This document shows positions 1 through 9,922 of a stretch of 64,000 bases of DNA, piece after piece. The notes below the pieces were generated by a model that ran no database searches, was not told the origin of the DNA, and saw nothing but the letters and a program-made list of their open reading frames with translations. Position 1 is the stretch's first letter; every line of letters starts with the position of its first letter. The stretch is from Choristoneura fumiferana. Taxonomy: Eukaryota > Arthropoda > Insecta > Lepidoptera > Tortricidae. Location of the stretch: assembly GCF_025370935.1 (NCBI RefSeq), contig NC_133500.1:2334248-2398247 (forward strand), written 5' to 3'. A program made the position numbers and the translations under genes.

Positions 1-3000
1 ACCATGCGTCAGGCCAGCTCAGATTAGGCCCAGTAAAATTTACAGGCACACTAACCTCTTCCATTTAGGGTGGATATAGGCTAATTACGTTCCGCAAATT
101 CGTGTAATTCAAAGTTTATTAGCATAGCATACCGCTGTCTGCCTGCTGCTACGTCCGCCCACTTAGCAGAACTAGCGCGTGCCTAGCAATTTGAGACTCG
201 GTGTCGGGTTGTGGTCGCCACTCAGGCGTTTGGATAAACTTTCATTCCACGCGTTTTGTGATCATCGGACATCGGTTCGCTAACTATATAAAAAAGATAG
301 CTCAGCAATATTAATATTTTAATTTTTAATTTTGGTGCGCCTTAAATGCTTAGCCTTTTGTGAACACGACTAAAATGTTGGTGTAGCTAAGGGACGGTAA
401 CTAGGGCCAGATTAATTCAAACGATATGTTTTAAACTTCGCTTCGAACAATAAAAATGTTGAGCCGAAACTAGTGGCGTCTCCTGCTAGTATATGAGCAA
501 TCATTCTTTCGACAGGAATTAGGACATGAGGCGTTTAAATTCTTCACTTCTAAATTTCCTGTTTGTTAACCGTCTCTGGAATGTTTCTTGTGAAATTGAG
601 AAAAGACGGTTGCGTGTGCCCTATTTAATGGATTGGACAATCGCTCGCATTTCTGGAATGTGATGCGACTATGAACACATCGAAGTCTGTCCTTCTTTCT
701 AGTTATCCTTACCTCATGCTTTAAACTTTATTAATTTAAATATGTCACCAAGCTTCATCTGGAATAAATATAACAAAGTTGTTCTATAGAGCTTCAAGCG
801 CTCTTGTTGGCCAACCAATATTAAGCAAGTTTGAATTTCATCGTTGGGAAATTGAAAAAGTTTCATGAACAGTTCTGTGACCCTTTGAACACGGAACGAT
901 CGCCCCACACCTTTGCGAGTAACACCAGTCCTTGATAAATGCTCGTAATTCTCGGGATGAAACTGGTTTTGATCCTAATTGCCCGCTTCTCGCGCCACTA
1001 GCGGAAGAAACAGAATGTTTTAAGCGTTGCCGCGAACCCAACGAGAGTTCACTGCGCAAGCGAAATGGTTCCGCTACTGCATAATAGATGGCGCTACATG
1101 TACTGCTAGCCTCGCCGTCGGAGCCTCCGTTATTGATTTAGTTTATCTTCCGTGCAAATAAAATATTGATTGTTTTGCTTTACTTGCTATGTTTACCGAA
1201 TCCGTTGTTATCTTGTAGTCTATAAAAACATGTGATTTTAGATTTGCTTATAATAGTTAGTAGTTTTATAGTACGAATGTATTTGTAAATGTTAGTAGAA
1301 TAAAGCTATTCTTAGCTGATCAGTGTTCGATATCCCTTCTACCGCATTGCTTAACCAGTGCGCAATGCACAATAAGTAATAAAGTGCAGGCATTGACTGC
1401 GAAAACAAAACGCAACCGCTCGTTGACGCGTCGGCCATCTTGTCCGGTTTCCCGCCAATTGAATGATTGCGCGGGAGTCGCCTCAAGGTGACATGACAAC
1501 CCGTCGAACTTAGATTCGATTTCAACCATTCAAGTTAAATTTACTAAAGGCCTCCTAAATTGCATCAAAATTCATAGGTTACCTTACCTTACTTACCCCC
1601 GTTTAAATCAATCTGTCTCTTCTCTCTCTTCTTGTCAACCTTTCTTTTTTTGAAGTCGGTTGAGAAAGAGACTGCATCATCGATACCTATCTGTCGCATA
1701 AAATAATAGAAACTGAGCAGAGAATGGTGATACAGGTCCTCAATTGCTTTTCGCAGGTTACACTTAACTGCATATCGCGAAAAATAAAAAAACAAACCCC
1801 TCCGTAATACATAAAAGTACTATGAAATATTTAATAACTTAAGTGAAAATTGCGACATCAAGATTTCATAATCAACTAACGATAAAATGTTTACCATCTA
1901 TAAGGATCCTTAATTATTAAAACCTCGCTTCATCTGTTAACTTAAACTTATAATGAAATTTAACGAGTTAACGAATCACCGATCCAATCTGAAAGTTACT
2001 CAAAGATAGGTATTTAATCTGGCCGATATCGACCCCGGAACTCGCAGGATAGAGTTGAACGACCTCGGGATAACTTAATTAGGTTGACTGTTAACCACAG
2101 TCAAACGATTTCACTACCCCTAGTTATTTTGATTTGAACCATTTTCGGGGTGCGCGGCAAATAATGACTTTTTGCTTAATTAATTTCCTAAGTTATCAAT
2201 GGATCTAACAGATCTCTATTGAAATAATACATGATTATTATTTTTTTTCTTGCGTATTAATTAAAAAACATACTAGCAGATTATTGTAGAAGCGTGATTG
2301 CAAAATAAGTTATACAAATTGTACCTAGGTACTAGTTAGGCCGTATTGTCTAACGAGTCTGACGTTCGTGATCGCATTCACCATCTCTTTCTACCCTCGT
2401 TATATGCCGTGTGACAGGAGGAAGTGGTAAAAACAATTGCGATTCAAAGTGTATTAGACAATAAAGCCTCCGATCAGTGTTGTGACGTGTATGAGTTTGC
2501 CAAAAATCAAAGCGTTGGTTACCAACTTACACCATCGGGGAATTTCCAGACCTGAAAATTGTAAATACAGTTATCAAGTACAAATATTCGTTTACGTTGT
2601 CGGTACAACTGTTAACACTAGATATTATGCTGTTAGATAATGTAGCAGATAGGAAGTTAATTGTCGTGTTTACGCACTTTCTCAGCTTGAACTTGAGTTC
2701 GGGCCTTGGGTAGTTATTCATGGTCGGATTTCCCTGTTGCCTATTATTATTTCCGTAATAGTTGTGCTTCTTGTTTGCCTCTTTCTTTGAGAAAGTTTCA
2801 TCAATAGTTTACGCGTTAGAACTACGTCAGAAACTTGGATCATAGTATGAAAAACTTAAAACGAAGGATTTACCTACTGTGGCCGATATTTATCTGTGGA
2901 ACTAGACCAATCTAGACATGAGTGACAGACACTCACTGACACAACAGCTCCTATTATAGATAAACAAGTAAGACTAACTTACGTTGCAGTCATAACAAAC

Positions 3001-3507
3001 CGTCGTTTATTATCATTATTTTTCGATTTACAGCAAAACTATGCCTCGACATAGGTAACACTACCACGGTTTTATGTAATTCGCTGCTGGATTTATCCAA
3101 TTTGTGGATTACATAACCGTGATTCAGCTCCAGCGCCAGCGCAGAACTTGATTGAGCTAAACTGTCAGATTACGTGTCAACTGAATCCCTAGCGTCTCAA
3201 CTGCTAGCAAGGTTAGACTAGGGTCCATGTGCTAAGAATAGCAGTGCCGTGCTAAGTGATTTATTAGGATAATCACTCATGAATTCATTACTCCTATTAG
3301 AATTTATAACCTCTAATAAACACTTGAATATGTAAGCTAAGTTCGGCTTTACTTTAGGTCTTAAAATTGAATAAAATGGCAGTATTTTTTATATTAGCTG
3401 TTTTGAAAATGTCGCTACGAAATGTTTGTAATTCGCGTCCCGAGTGACAAGAGTTGCAACGTTTCAAGTGCTGTGCTTCCCACTCGACTGTTAAGTGCTA
3501 AAACAGA
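1..3507. other. AT-rich intergenic stretch, no gene recognised
   Basis: No protein family, RNA gene or long open frame is recognisable. The stretch contains one MITE (2336-2473) and a small perfect-stem hairpin at 3066-3120, whose arms read ACGGTTTTATGTAAT and ATTACATAACCGT. Around 1300-1530 base composition rises and short minus-strand frames open, including an ATG in good context near 1440, but none resembles a known protein. Confidence 0.5.
2336..2473. mobile_element. MITE, TTGTCTAA family, copy 1
   Basis: Short non-autonomous DNA-transposon-like unit. It begins with GGCCGTATTGTCTAACG and ends with the imperfect inverse TTAGACAATAAAGCCTCCG. The interior carries the motifs CGCATTCACCATCTCTTTCTACC and TGACAGGAGGAAGTGG in weakened dyad. 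Five related units lie elsewhere in the window (4839, 16240, 41704, 41817 and 43733). Confidence 0.65.
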
Positions 3508-3726
3508 ATGTCAACAGTCTCTCAACTCATCACTGATGCGATGGCAATGGCACTCCGTCATTTTGAAGGAACTCTAAAGCCAACCTTCCGCATCTTGAGC
3601 CTAATCCTCTTGAGTGTTTTCTGTTCTAGCGCTGTCAAGGCCACCGTGGCCGGACAGACTCGATTATCCACTGTACCAGCGCCACAAACCCGGCTCGTGC
3701 AGGGTTACTATGTGGATTTATTCTGA
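3508..3726 (+). CDS. hypothetical 72-residue protein with a hydrophobic segment
   Basis: An open frame from ATG (3508) to TGA (3726) encodes 72 residues. Residues about 28-46 (ILSLILLSVFCSSAVKATV) are hydrophobic and could be a signal anchor or late signal peptide, followed by a short polar tail ending VQGYYVDLF. I recognise no family. It could be a small secreted or membrane protein, the first exon of a longer gene, or a chance frame. No promoter or partner exon could be assigned. Confidence 0.22.
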   Translation: MSTVSQLITDAMAMALRHFEGTLKPTFRILSLILLSVFCSSAVKATVAGQTRLSTVPAPQTRLVQGYYVDLF

Positions 3727-4281
3727 CATCTTTAGTATTTAATGCTCCGGTCAAAAGCTTTCTACTCAGGGTTTTAGAACTTTTTTAGCCTAATAAACAG
3801 ACAACTGTTTGCGACAAAAGTTAGGATTTTTCTATAGAAATTAGAATTTACTTATACAAAAATTTTAAAATTTTCCATTTAGTAACCCTAGACCTAGACT
3901 CGTGTTATGTTGGGTGACGGTGACTGCCGATTGAGGATGTATAACTGCCGTCTATTCCTGATGTGTTTAAGTGGGCCGGGCCTCTTTGTACACTTACGGC
4001 GTTCTTTTCATAGTCTAATACAACGTACTTCTTTGAGTAGCACGCAATATGCAAAATACCAGACATAGAGAATGAATGAGTAAATTGTGAAATGGCAGAC
4101 TAAATTTCTTTACATTATGTTTAAGCAAAAACTAGGCCTAGTATTGTTGGATGTTCCGGAAATTGCCAGTAGGCTAACCTATTGTCAAGATAATACGACT
4201 AACGACTAGTAATGCACAAATAAGAGTATTTCTATGGACATATGTAACAGTAACTAAAACTAATGGAATTGAGTCAAATAA

Positions 4282-4488
4282 TTATCCTCTCTGTTTGTGT
4301 TGGTTGATAGCTAGGTTTAGTATGTCTGACCCTTCCGGAAATTGCTCATAGGCTAACCTAATAACTCGATCAGACATGGACAAATCGAGTACCATCGACG
4401 AATCTACAGTGGATACAACGAAGCCAATTAACGCTCCCCTGTAAGCGTCGGTTCGACGCTCGCCCAAATTGAATTTTTCATTGCTCAT
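4282..4488 (-). CDS. hypothetical 68-residue frame, faintly like the Ctr9 N-terminus
   Basis: ATG (4488) to TAA (4282) encodes 68 residues with gene-like codon choice. The C-terminal part (MSDRVIRLAYEQFPEGSDIL followed by NLAINQHKQ) resembles, from memory, the start of the Paf1-complex subunit Ctr9, which has a short acidic segment of the type VIELDFDQLPEG before its TPR repeats. No TPR repeats follow, so at most this is a fragment or a gene-derived relic. A second piece, with RLAYWQFPE, sits about 200 bp further along the same strand (near 4135-4185), indicating a local duplication. The assignment is tentative. Confidence 0.25.
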   Translation of the reverse strand: MSNEKFNLGERRTDAYRGALIGFVVSTVDSSMVLDLSMSDRVIRLAYEQFPEGSDILNLAINQHKQRG

Positions 4489-4838
4489 CGCTTTGCCAAT
4501 GTATTATCCTATTGCTTTTCATGACTGTGGGATACAGGGATTTGCAGGGAGCTGTTGGACATAAAAATACCCAATACTCCAGATTCCAGATTCATGCAGA
4601 TTATAAATATGCAAAATGTATGCGTGGAAAATTATTTGAAACTTAAGGGCTGATTTTTAATCGATATTCCAAAGATATGTTTCTACATCGATTTAAAATT
4701 TAGAGGTATTCTAAATCGATACAAGAATTAATTGAGATCTAAGACTAAGTTACACCGATAGTTATAACGAAACCCAATGTCATACCGGCCGTGAAATTTA
4801 CGCTTAAGTAAATCATGCTTGCAAAGATTGACTTAATC

Positions 4839-4960
4839 AGAAGCCTTATTGTCTAACGGATTCACAATCGTTTTTCACCACTTCTTTCTGTCACACGGTA
4901 TACGATTAGGGTATTTAGAAAGAATTGTGAATGCGATCACGAGTCGCTCGGCCTCTGGTT
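4839..4960. mobile_element. MITE, TTGTCTAA family, copy 2
   Basis: Begins AAGCCTTATTGTCTAACGG and ends GCTCGGCCTCTGGTT. The CACCACTTCTTTCTGTCACAC block and the GAATGCGATCAC block match the other copies. The right terminus has lost the AGACAATAC part of the inverted repeat. Confidence 0.6.
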
Positions 4961-5482
4961 AAGGCTGGTTTGATATTAGTACTTTAAGCCTGACAGTATT
5001 ACTTATAAGAAATACTACGTTAAGGAACACAACAGATACTAGCGTGTAAATTTGCTACCCTAGCGTTAAATTACGACGATTCGAGTTTAGTCAAGGTCGA
5101 TCCATTCATGAAAATCTTAATTACTCCTTGTAAACCTAGATTGGATTAGTCTTAGAGAAATTCTCTCTTGGTAAACATTTTTACTGTAATTGAAAACTTA
5201 TTACGACATATCAGATAGTTAAAGTGCGAATGAACTAGTTTTTATGCCGTAATAATCAACTCGCACGTATTGACCCAATTTCATAGCCTTTCCTTGTACA
5301 TTGTATACTTACAATATTTTATTGTTACTGCACCTTACCTCGTATGTTTTGATTTCAACAATAATTTTGCTGATCATAATAAAGGTTTAAAATAAAGGCT
5401 TGTTAACAGGTCCAATCTATTATTAAATGAGTTCATTTACTCAATCTTTTCTCTTACAATGTTCGTATATGTTTATCCATAG

Positions 5483-5646
5483 GCGCGTATATAGAGGGGG
5501 GGTCGGGTGGGCCGTGCCCACCCCAGTATGGTCTAGTGCCCACCCCAGGATGTTGGGCTACTGATTCGAAATTCTATAATACTGATATCTTCACACAAAA
5601 ATCTAGCCCCCCCCCCTTCCTCCTGGAAAATAACCTAGATACGCCA
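5483..5646. repeat. interspersed repeat with poly-G / poly-C halves
   Basis: The unit runs from GGCGCGTATATAGAGGGGGG to CCCCCCTTCCTCCTGG and closes with AACCTAGATACGCC. The ends are inverse of each other (GGCGTATCTAGG / CCTAGATACGCC), with a GTGCCCACCCCAG duplication inside. This looks like a hairpin-type lepidopteran repeat rather than a gene. Confidence 0.5.
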
Positions 5647-5896
5647 ATGTGTTTAACACGAACGTTTTGTGTAGATCTTGTAAACGATTAAGCAAGTTGT
5701 TTGGTCCAAGACTTTCAATCTCCTAATAGCCGGTTTATATTATTAATTTATTGCGTGTTTTGCTAACATTGCTTGTAGTGAATTCTTTCCGTGTGTGTAA
5801 CAACTAACTGCTCTTACTGCTTTTGCTATAAGTACAATAAAAAGGTGGTTAAACAGTAAATAATGTAGCGTTTGTTGCCTAGTGTTAATGCAAATT

Positions 5897-5996
5897 NNNN
5901 NNNNNNNNNNNNNNNNNNNNNNNNNNNNNNNNNNNNNNNNNNNNNNNNNNNNNNNNNNNNNNNNNNNNNNNNNNNNNNNNNNNNNNNNNNNNNNNN
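5897..5996. other. assembly gap (100 N)
   Basis: Exactly 100 N, the conventional size for a gap of unknown length. It lies about 70 bp upstream of the FYVE exon, so the preceding exon of that gene may be hidden or misplaced here. Confidence 0.99.
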
Positions 5997-6064
5997 GATT
6001 TATAAGTCAGTTCGCGCGTTTGTAATGGCCCTAGTATAGTAATATTGTTGGGCGCTTACGGCAG

Positions 6065-6226
6065 GTCCGTTTCACGGCACTGGAGCGTCGGCACCACTGC
6101 CGCGAGTGCGGCGCGGTGTTCTGCGGGCGCTGTTCGCGCTACGAGGCGCCCGTGCGCCGGCTGCGCGCGCTGCGCCCCGTGCGCGTCTGCCAGCGCTGCC
6201 ACGACGCCATACACGCCAAGCAGTAG
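6065..6226 (+). CDS. FYVE zinc-finger protein, last exon (C-terminal half of the domain)
   Basis: After the acceptor CTTACGGCAG the frame runs 53 residues to TAG. It contains the FYVE hallmark RRHHCRECG (the basic R+HHCR loop that binds phosphatidylinositol 3-phosphate), then CGRC, and PVRVCQRC supplying the last zinc ligands; the protein ends eight residues later. Proteins of this class are recruited to early endosomes. The first CxxC of the domain must be on an upstream exon, not seen, possibly at or beyond the 100-N gap. A C-terminal FYVE occurs in several families (RUFY, LST2/ZFYVE28, ANKFY1, MTMR3/4), and the sequence here does not decide between them. The exon is markedly GC-rich compared with its flanks. 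Confidence 0.8.
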   Translation, partial: VRFTALERRHHCRECGAVFCGRCSRYEAPVRRLRALRPVRVCQRCHDAIHAKQ

Positions 6227-6329
6227 CCCAAAGGTGCGACTTACCGTCAGAAACCGGTGTTTTGGTTGAACTTTTGACCTGACATAGCGACTGCTTATCG
6301 ACTCTTTACCAGCGATCATTAGCTAAAGT

Positions 6330-6645
6330 TTAATAAAAAATCAGGGTTTTACAAAAATACCGTGGGAATTCCCGAAAAAAAAATCGTGGTTTTCATTGAC
6401 GTTGCATTAAAAACAACCATGACAAATTTCATAGCTCTAAGCCCAACGGTTGTTATTTCGAGATTTTATTCCTATCCCGTGAGAATATCGGGATAAAAGT
6501 AGCTTCAGTGTTATTCCGAATGTTCAACTATCTAGATACCAAATTTTGTCCAAACCGTCCAGCCGTTTTAGTTTCAAGGAGTAGCAAACATAGGTACACA
6601 CACACTCACAAACTTTATTTATAATATTATATAAGTAGGATTGTT
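6330..6645 (+). repeat. interspersed repeat ending in TATAATATTA...AGTAGGAT
   Basis: Contains the blocks CGTGGGAATTCCCGAAAA, TTTATTCCTATCCCGTG and CCGTCCAGCCGTTT, and ends near CTTTATTTATAATATTATATAAGTAGGATTG. A longer sister copy with the same blocks in the same order is at 52135-52580, so this is a dispersed element, orientation plus. I cannot assign a superfamily. Confidence 0.6.
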
Positions 6646-8407
6646 TTGGGAAACATACAGCACAATTTGTTACCTTTATTTTTAAATAATACATCAGCCG
6701 AAACGGCTTCCAGTAATAGTATATTCATATAACGAAAACCTTTAGGGTATTTTCCGTTGACATAAATTTATGAAATGTGGCAAAAACTTACATTGCTTGA
6801 GAGCCTAGTGCTTTAATGAAAAATCCGCAAATTCATAAATAACAAAAAATGGCTTAACTTATTTTAAACTTGTACGAAACTGGATGCTCGAGTCCAATCA
6901 CACTTGGTAGATTCTTTGGCCAAATCATAAAATAAAGAAATACAAGAATCTTTAAGCCTTCTTTTGCCCCTTGCTTGTACAGTTAACTATAAAGATATCG
7001 ATACGGTCAAAGTTATAAAAATATGTATACACGACCTTAGTGTTCAGTTTAATTTAAATTCCTAATTTCCAGAAATTTCCAAGAACTTTCGAACTTTTTG
7101 AAAACTTTCCGCAACGTGCACATTTGTACTTGTACCTTTTTTAAAGAGTTTCAGTTTTATTAATAACTTATTGTATCTCTCTAGGTTCATGATCCAGACC
7201 CCGTATCTAATGACGCAAAGGAACAAACAGCAAATCCATTATTTATAACAACTTGTATTGTCATATTTGCTTGGAATCAAAATGATTATGCGCTACGTAG
7301 ATAAGAAGACAGTGATAATTTTTTATTAAGGCTTTTAAGTGTAAATGTTTGAGCAAGTATTTATTTAAATACTGCAGCAGAATGAACAATTCTACATGTC
7401 AACATTATGTTAATTAAACATATATTTATGTTGCTACGGCACAGTGTGCGTGAAATGACAAAATTTATCTGTTTTGTCTAAAATGATACGGTACTATTAT
7501 TTCATGTGTATTTCAGACTCGAAAATAATTTAATAAATGTGGGATTATTTCTCATGGGACCCATTAAATCGCTCCAGAGAAATTCATAGACAGGTGTAAA
7601 TTTCTCAAGACGTAAAATACTTTAATTCCTTAAATTAAGAGCTGATTGCTTAGAAAACAAAATATTATGGACAAAATAAAGAAAATAAGTAATTTTACAT
7701 GAATTATAATTACTGTAATCTAGTCAAATTATAAGTTTAACCCAAATTATTACTCAATAATCTATTATATTTCCCTTTTTTCGAATATAAACGTACACAG
7801 TTCTAAATTTAAATAAATTGTAATACTTACATATTCAATGGATGTTTAGACTCGATCTTTGTTAGTGATATTTTATGTATTCGTAAATATGACATTTCAC
7901 ATAAAATATCGGTATTTCTGACGATTGATATAGACTTTGTTGTCTTACTAAGATATGTTATTTAATATTATTTATGTCCCACAATGCTAGCTGACTAACC
8001 ATGCTAAGGCAAGACAGTTGCCCCAGGAAATGCAAGTTTACCCCTTTATTTTAGCAGTGCTTAATCAATTATGCGTAATTACAAAAGTAGACTGGATCTT
8101 TGTCAGGCAATCGGACATTAATACCTATTATAAAATCTATATTTTCCGGTCAATTCCTGTTTTATTTTATTAATATTAGTGCAGGCTGTGAAAGTTAAAG
8201 AATTTTAAATTATTCAACTATAAATATTGATTTACTTAACGGAAAATTTAAAATAATATTTCAATACAATCACTATAGTCTATTGTTGATATATATAATT
8301 ATACTTGTGACTATTATTTTTTTTACTTTATATTTTCTTATAAATTCACGTTTTGCGATTTCTTAAATTTTTGACATAATTTTCATTTCTTAAAATAAAT
8401 TTAACTA

Positions 8408-8452
8408 TTACCATCAGGAGACCCACTTGCTCGTTTGCCATCCAGTCGAATA
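8408..8452 (+). repeat. 3' tail scrap of a non-LTR retrotransposon
   Basis: Contains TACCATCAGGAGACCCACTT followed by GCTCGTTTGCCATCC and an A-rich end. It is identical in kind to the 3' ends of the longer copies at 47090-47360 and 54335-54605. It is a heavily 5'-truncated insertion. Confidence 0.6.
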
Positions 8453-9394
8453 AAAAAAAAAACCAATTTCTTATTTGCTGCGATGTATTCGGTTCTTTAG
8501 ATATGCAACTGTCTGGCGTTAGCTTAAATGCAGAAAAGGTCATGTGCTGTTCTTTTGATAGAAAATAATATCATGATAGTGGAGTGGACTCGATGTTTCC
8601 AGAGCAGCGGTAAAACATTTGTATGTACCTATGACAAAAAATAAATAACAAAGTTTATATCTTCTATTTGGTCATATAGTTAATTTCCATGTCTAATTAA
8701 ATCAACTCATGTTATCACTTATAAGTTATTGATAATTGATATTAAATCGAATTAATTATTTGTTTACTTTATGTGGTGCTTTTGATATAATTATTAAATC
8801 ACTCTACATCAGTATTAGTAAGATAAGAGAAACGTGGATTGAATTATTTACATACGATTCCTATATTTAAATTAGATCTCAACTTTAGTATCTTTTGGAA
8901 TTTTAGGTCGATTTATTTAGAAGTTTTTTTTTGGATGAATTCGTTTTGAAACATGTTGTGAATTCTTTTTGTTTGAATGTAAATTACATGCCTCGCTGAG
9001 AACGTCAACAGTTATATATATATATTAATTTTAGTACAATATATTTTGGATGTTGGTTTACGCAGAACATCCAATTTGTGAAATTTATTATTTTGATTAT
9101 TTATTTATATTGTCTAGTCACATATGTATGCACGTGTTGTTGTGTTACTTTGTGTTTTGCATTGTAGGCATAACTTAGCACTGTTTCGTTTGATAGATAT
9201 TCCACGTAAATGTTTTACACATTCCTAAAAGTATACCATATTACATTTATTTTTCAAGTTCGTCCTGTCTGAACCAAGCAATGAATTAGAAGTCTTCATA
9301 TTATCGTAATTTATTCACGTCAATGTCATAACATCAGTAACACAAATAGCTTGAATGAAATGAATGTCAATATAATATACTATAGGTAGAGTCA

Positions 9395-9482
9395 TTCACG
9401 ATGACGCGTGCCGTGGTTCTTATTACAATGTTTAATGTCTAATTTTGACAAAATCACGCGTCTTCGTGGATGGCACTAGGTA
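9395..9482. repeat. short dispersed repeat, copy 1
   Basis: The block TAGAGTCATTCACGATGACG...GTGGTTCTTATTACAATG...AATGTCTAATTTTGACAAAATCACG...GGCACTAGGTA recurs with small indels at 29855-29947 in the same orientation. It is about 90 bp long and of unknown class. Confidence 0.5.
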
Positions 9483-9780
9483 TACCTACAGTAATGTTTT
9501 TAATTTAAAATGTCGTTAATGTTTCAATGGTAGCTTTCTATATTTGTAAAAAGTTAAAGTATTAATGAGCAGAAAAGAATTCTTTAGATTGTGCGTGCAA
9601 GAACAGCTTGTTCAATGATATTAAACCGTAGTTATGGTCTCGCATTTAGATACAATATCGTAAGCGTACTCGTAGTATTGTATAGAAAAATAAATTTACA
9701 GACAATATATAGTAACGTTGTTTAGGTAGTACGTAGGCACTGAAGTTTATGCCGTTAACTAATGTATTCATGTATAAATG

Positions 9781-9786
9781 AATAAA
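9781..9786 (+). terminator. candidate polyadenylation signal AATAAA (plus strand)
   Basis: AATAAA sits in an AT-rich context about 3.5 kb downstream of the FYVE stop. Together with the opposite-strand signal at 9917-9922 it could mark the convergent ends of the FYVE gene and numb. It is supported only by motif and position. Confidence 0.2.
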
Positions 9787-9916
9787 GTGGTACAGCAAGC
9801 AATTAATTGATTTTTATTTTATTCTATTTACTTTCTGTTTATTTGTAACGTCAGACGGTGCAAGACTGAGGAAAAAGGAGCTAAAATAAACAACAATATT
9901 TCAACTAAACATAATA

Positions 9917-9922
9917 TTTATT
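9917..9922 (-). terminator. candidate polyadenylation signal AATAAA (minus strand)
   Basis: Reads AATAAA on the minus strand, about 2.9 kb downstream of the numb stop codon. No TE was recognised between it and the stop, compatible with a long numb 3' UTR, but this is motif-level evidence only. Confidence 0.2.

Larger units (their letters stand above)
3727..5482. other. intergenic stretch with a MITE and one odd duplicated frame
   Basis: No established gene. It holds the short minus-strand frame at 4282-4488, a degenerate partial copy of it near 4135-4185, and MITE copy 2 at 4839-4960. The remainder is AT-rich with nothing recognisable. Confidence 0.45.
6227..9916. other. AT-rich stretch after the FYVE stop, possible 3' UTR or intergenic
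   Basis: No coding potential is recognised. It holds an interspersed repeat (6330-6645), a LINE-tail scrap (8408-8452) and a short dispersed repeat (9395-9482). A plus-strand AATAAA at 9781-9786 could end a very long FYVE-gene 3' UTR, but transcription this far is only a guess. Confidence 0.4.

Noticed and set aside
1292..1529. Two overlapping minus-strand frames at 1.3-1.5 kb, one with a good ATG context
   Set aside because: They compete for the same bases, give no family match and have no supporting neighbour exon.
6045..6319. Frames at 6.05-6.32 kb other than the FYVE frame (Ala/Arg/Cys-rich)
   Set aside because: Frame shadows; only the frame reading RRHHCRECG has zinc-finger spacing.
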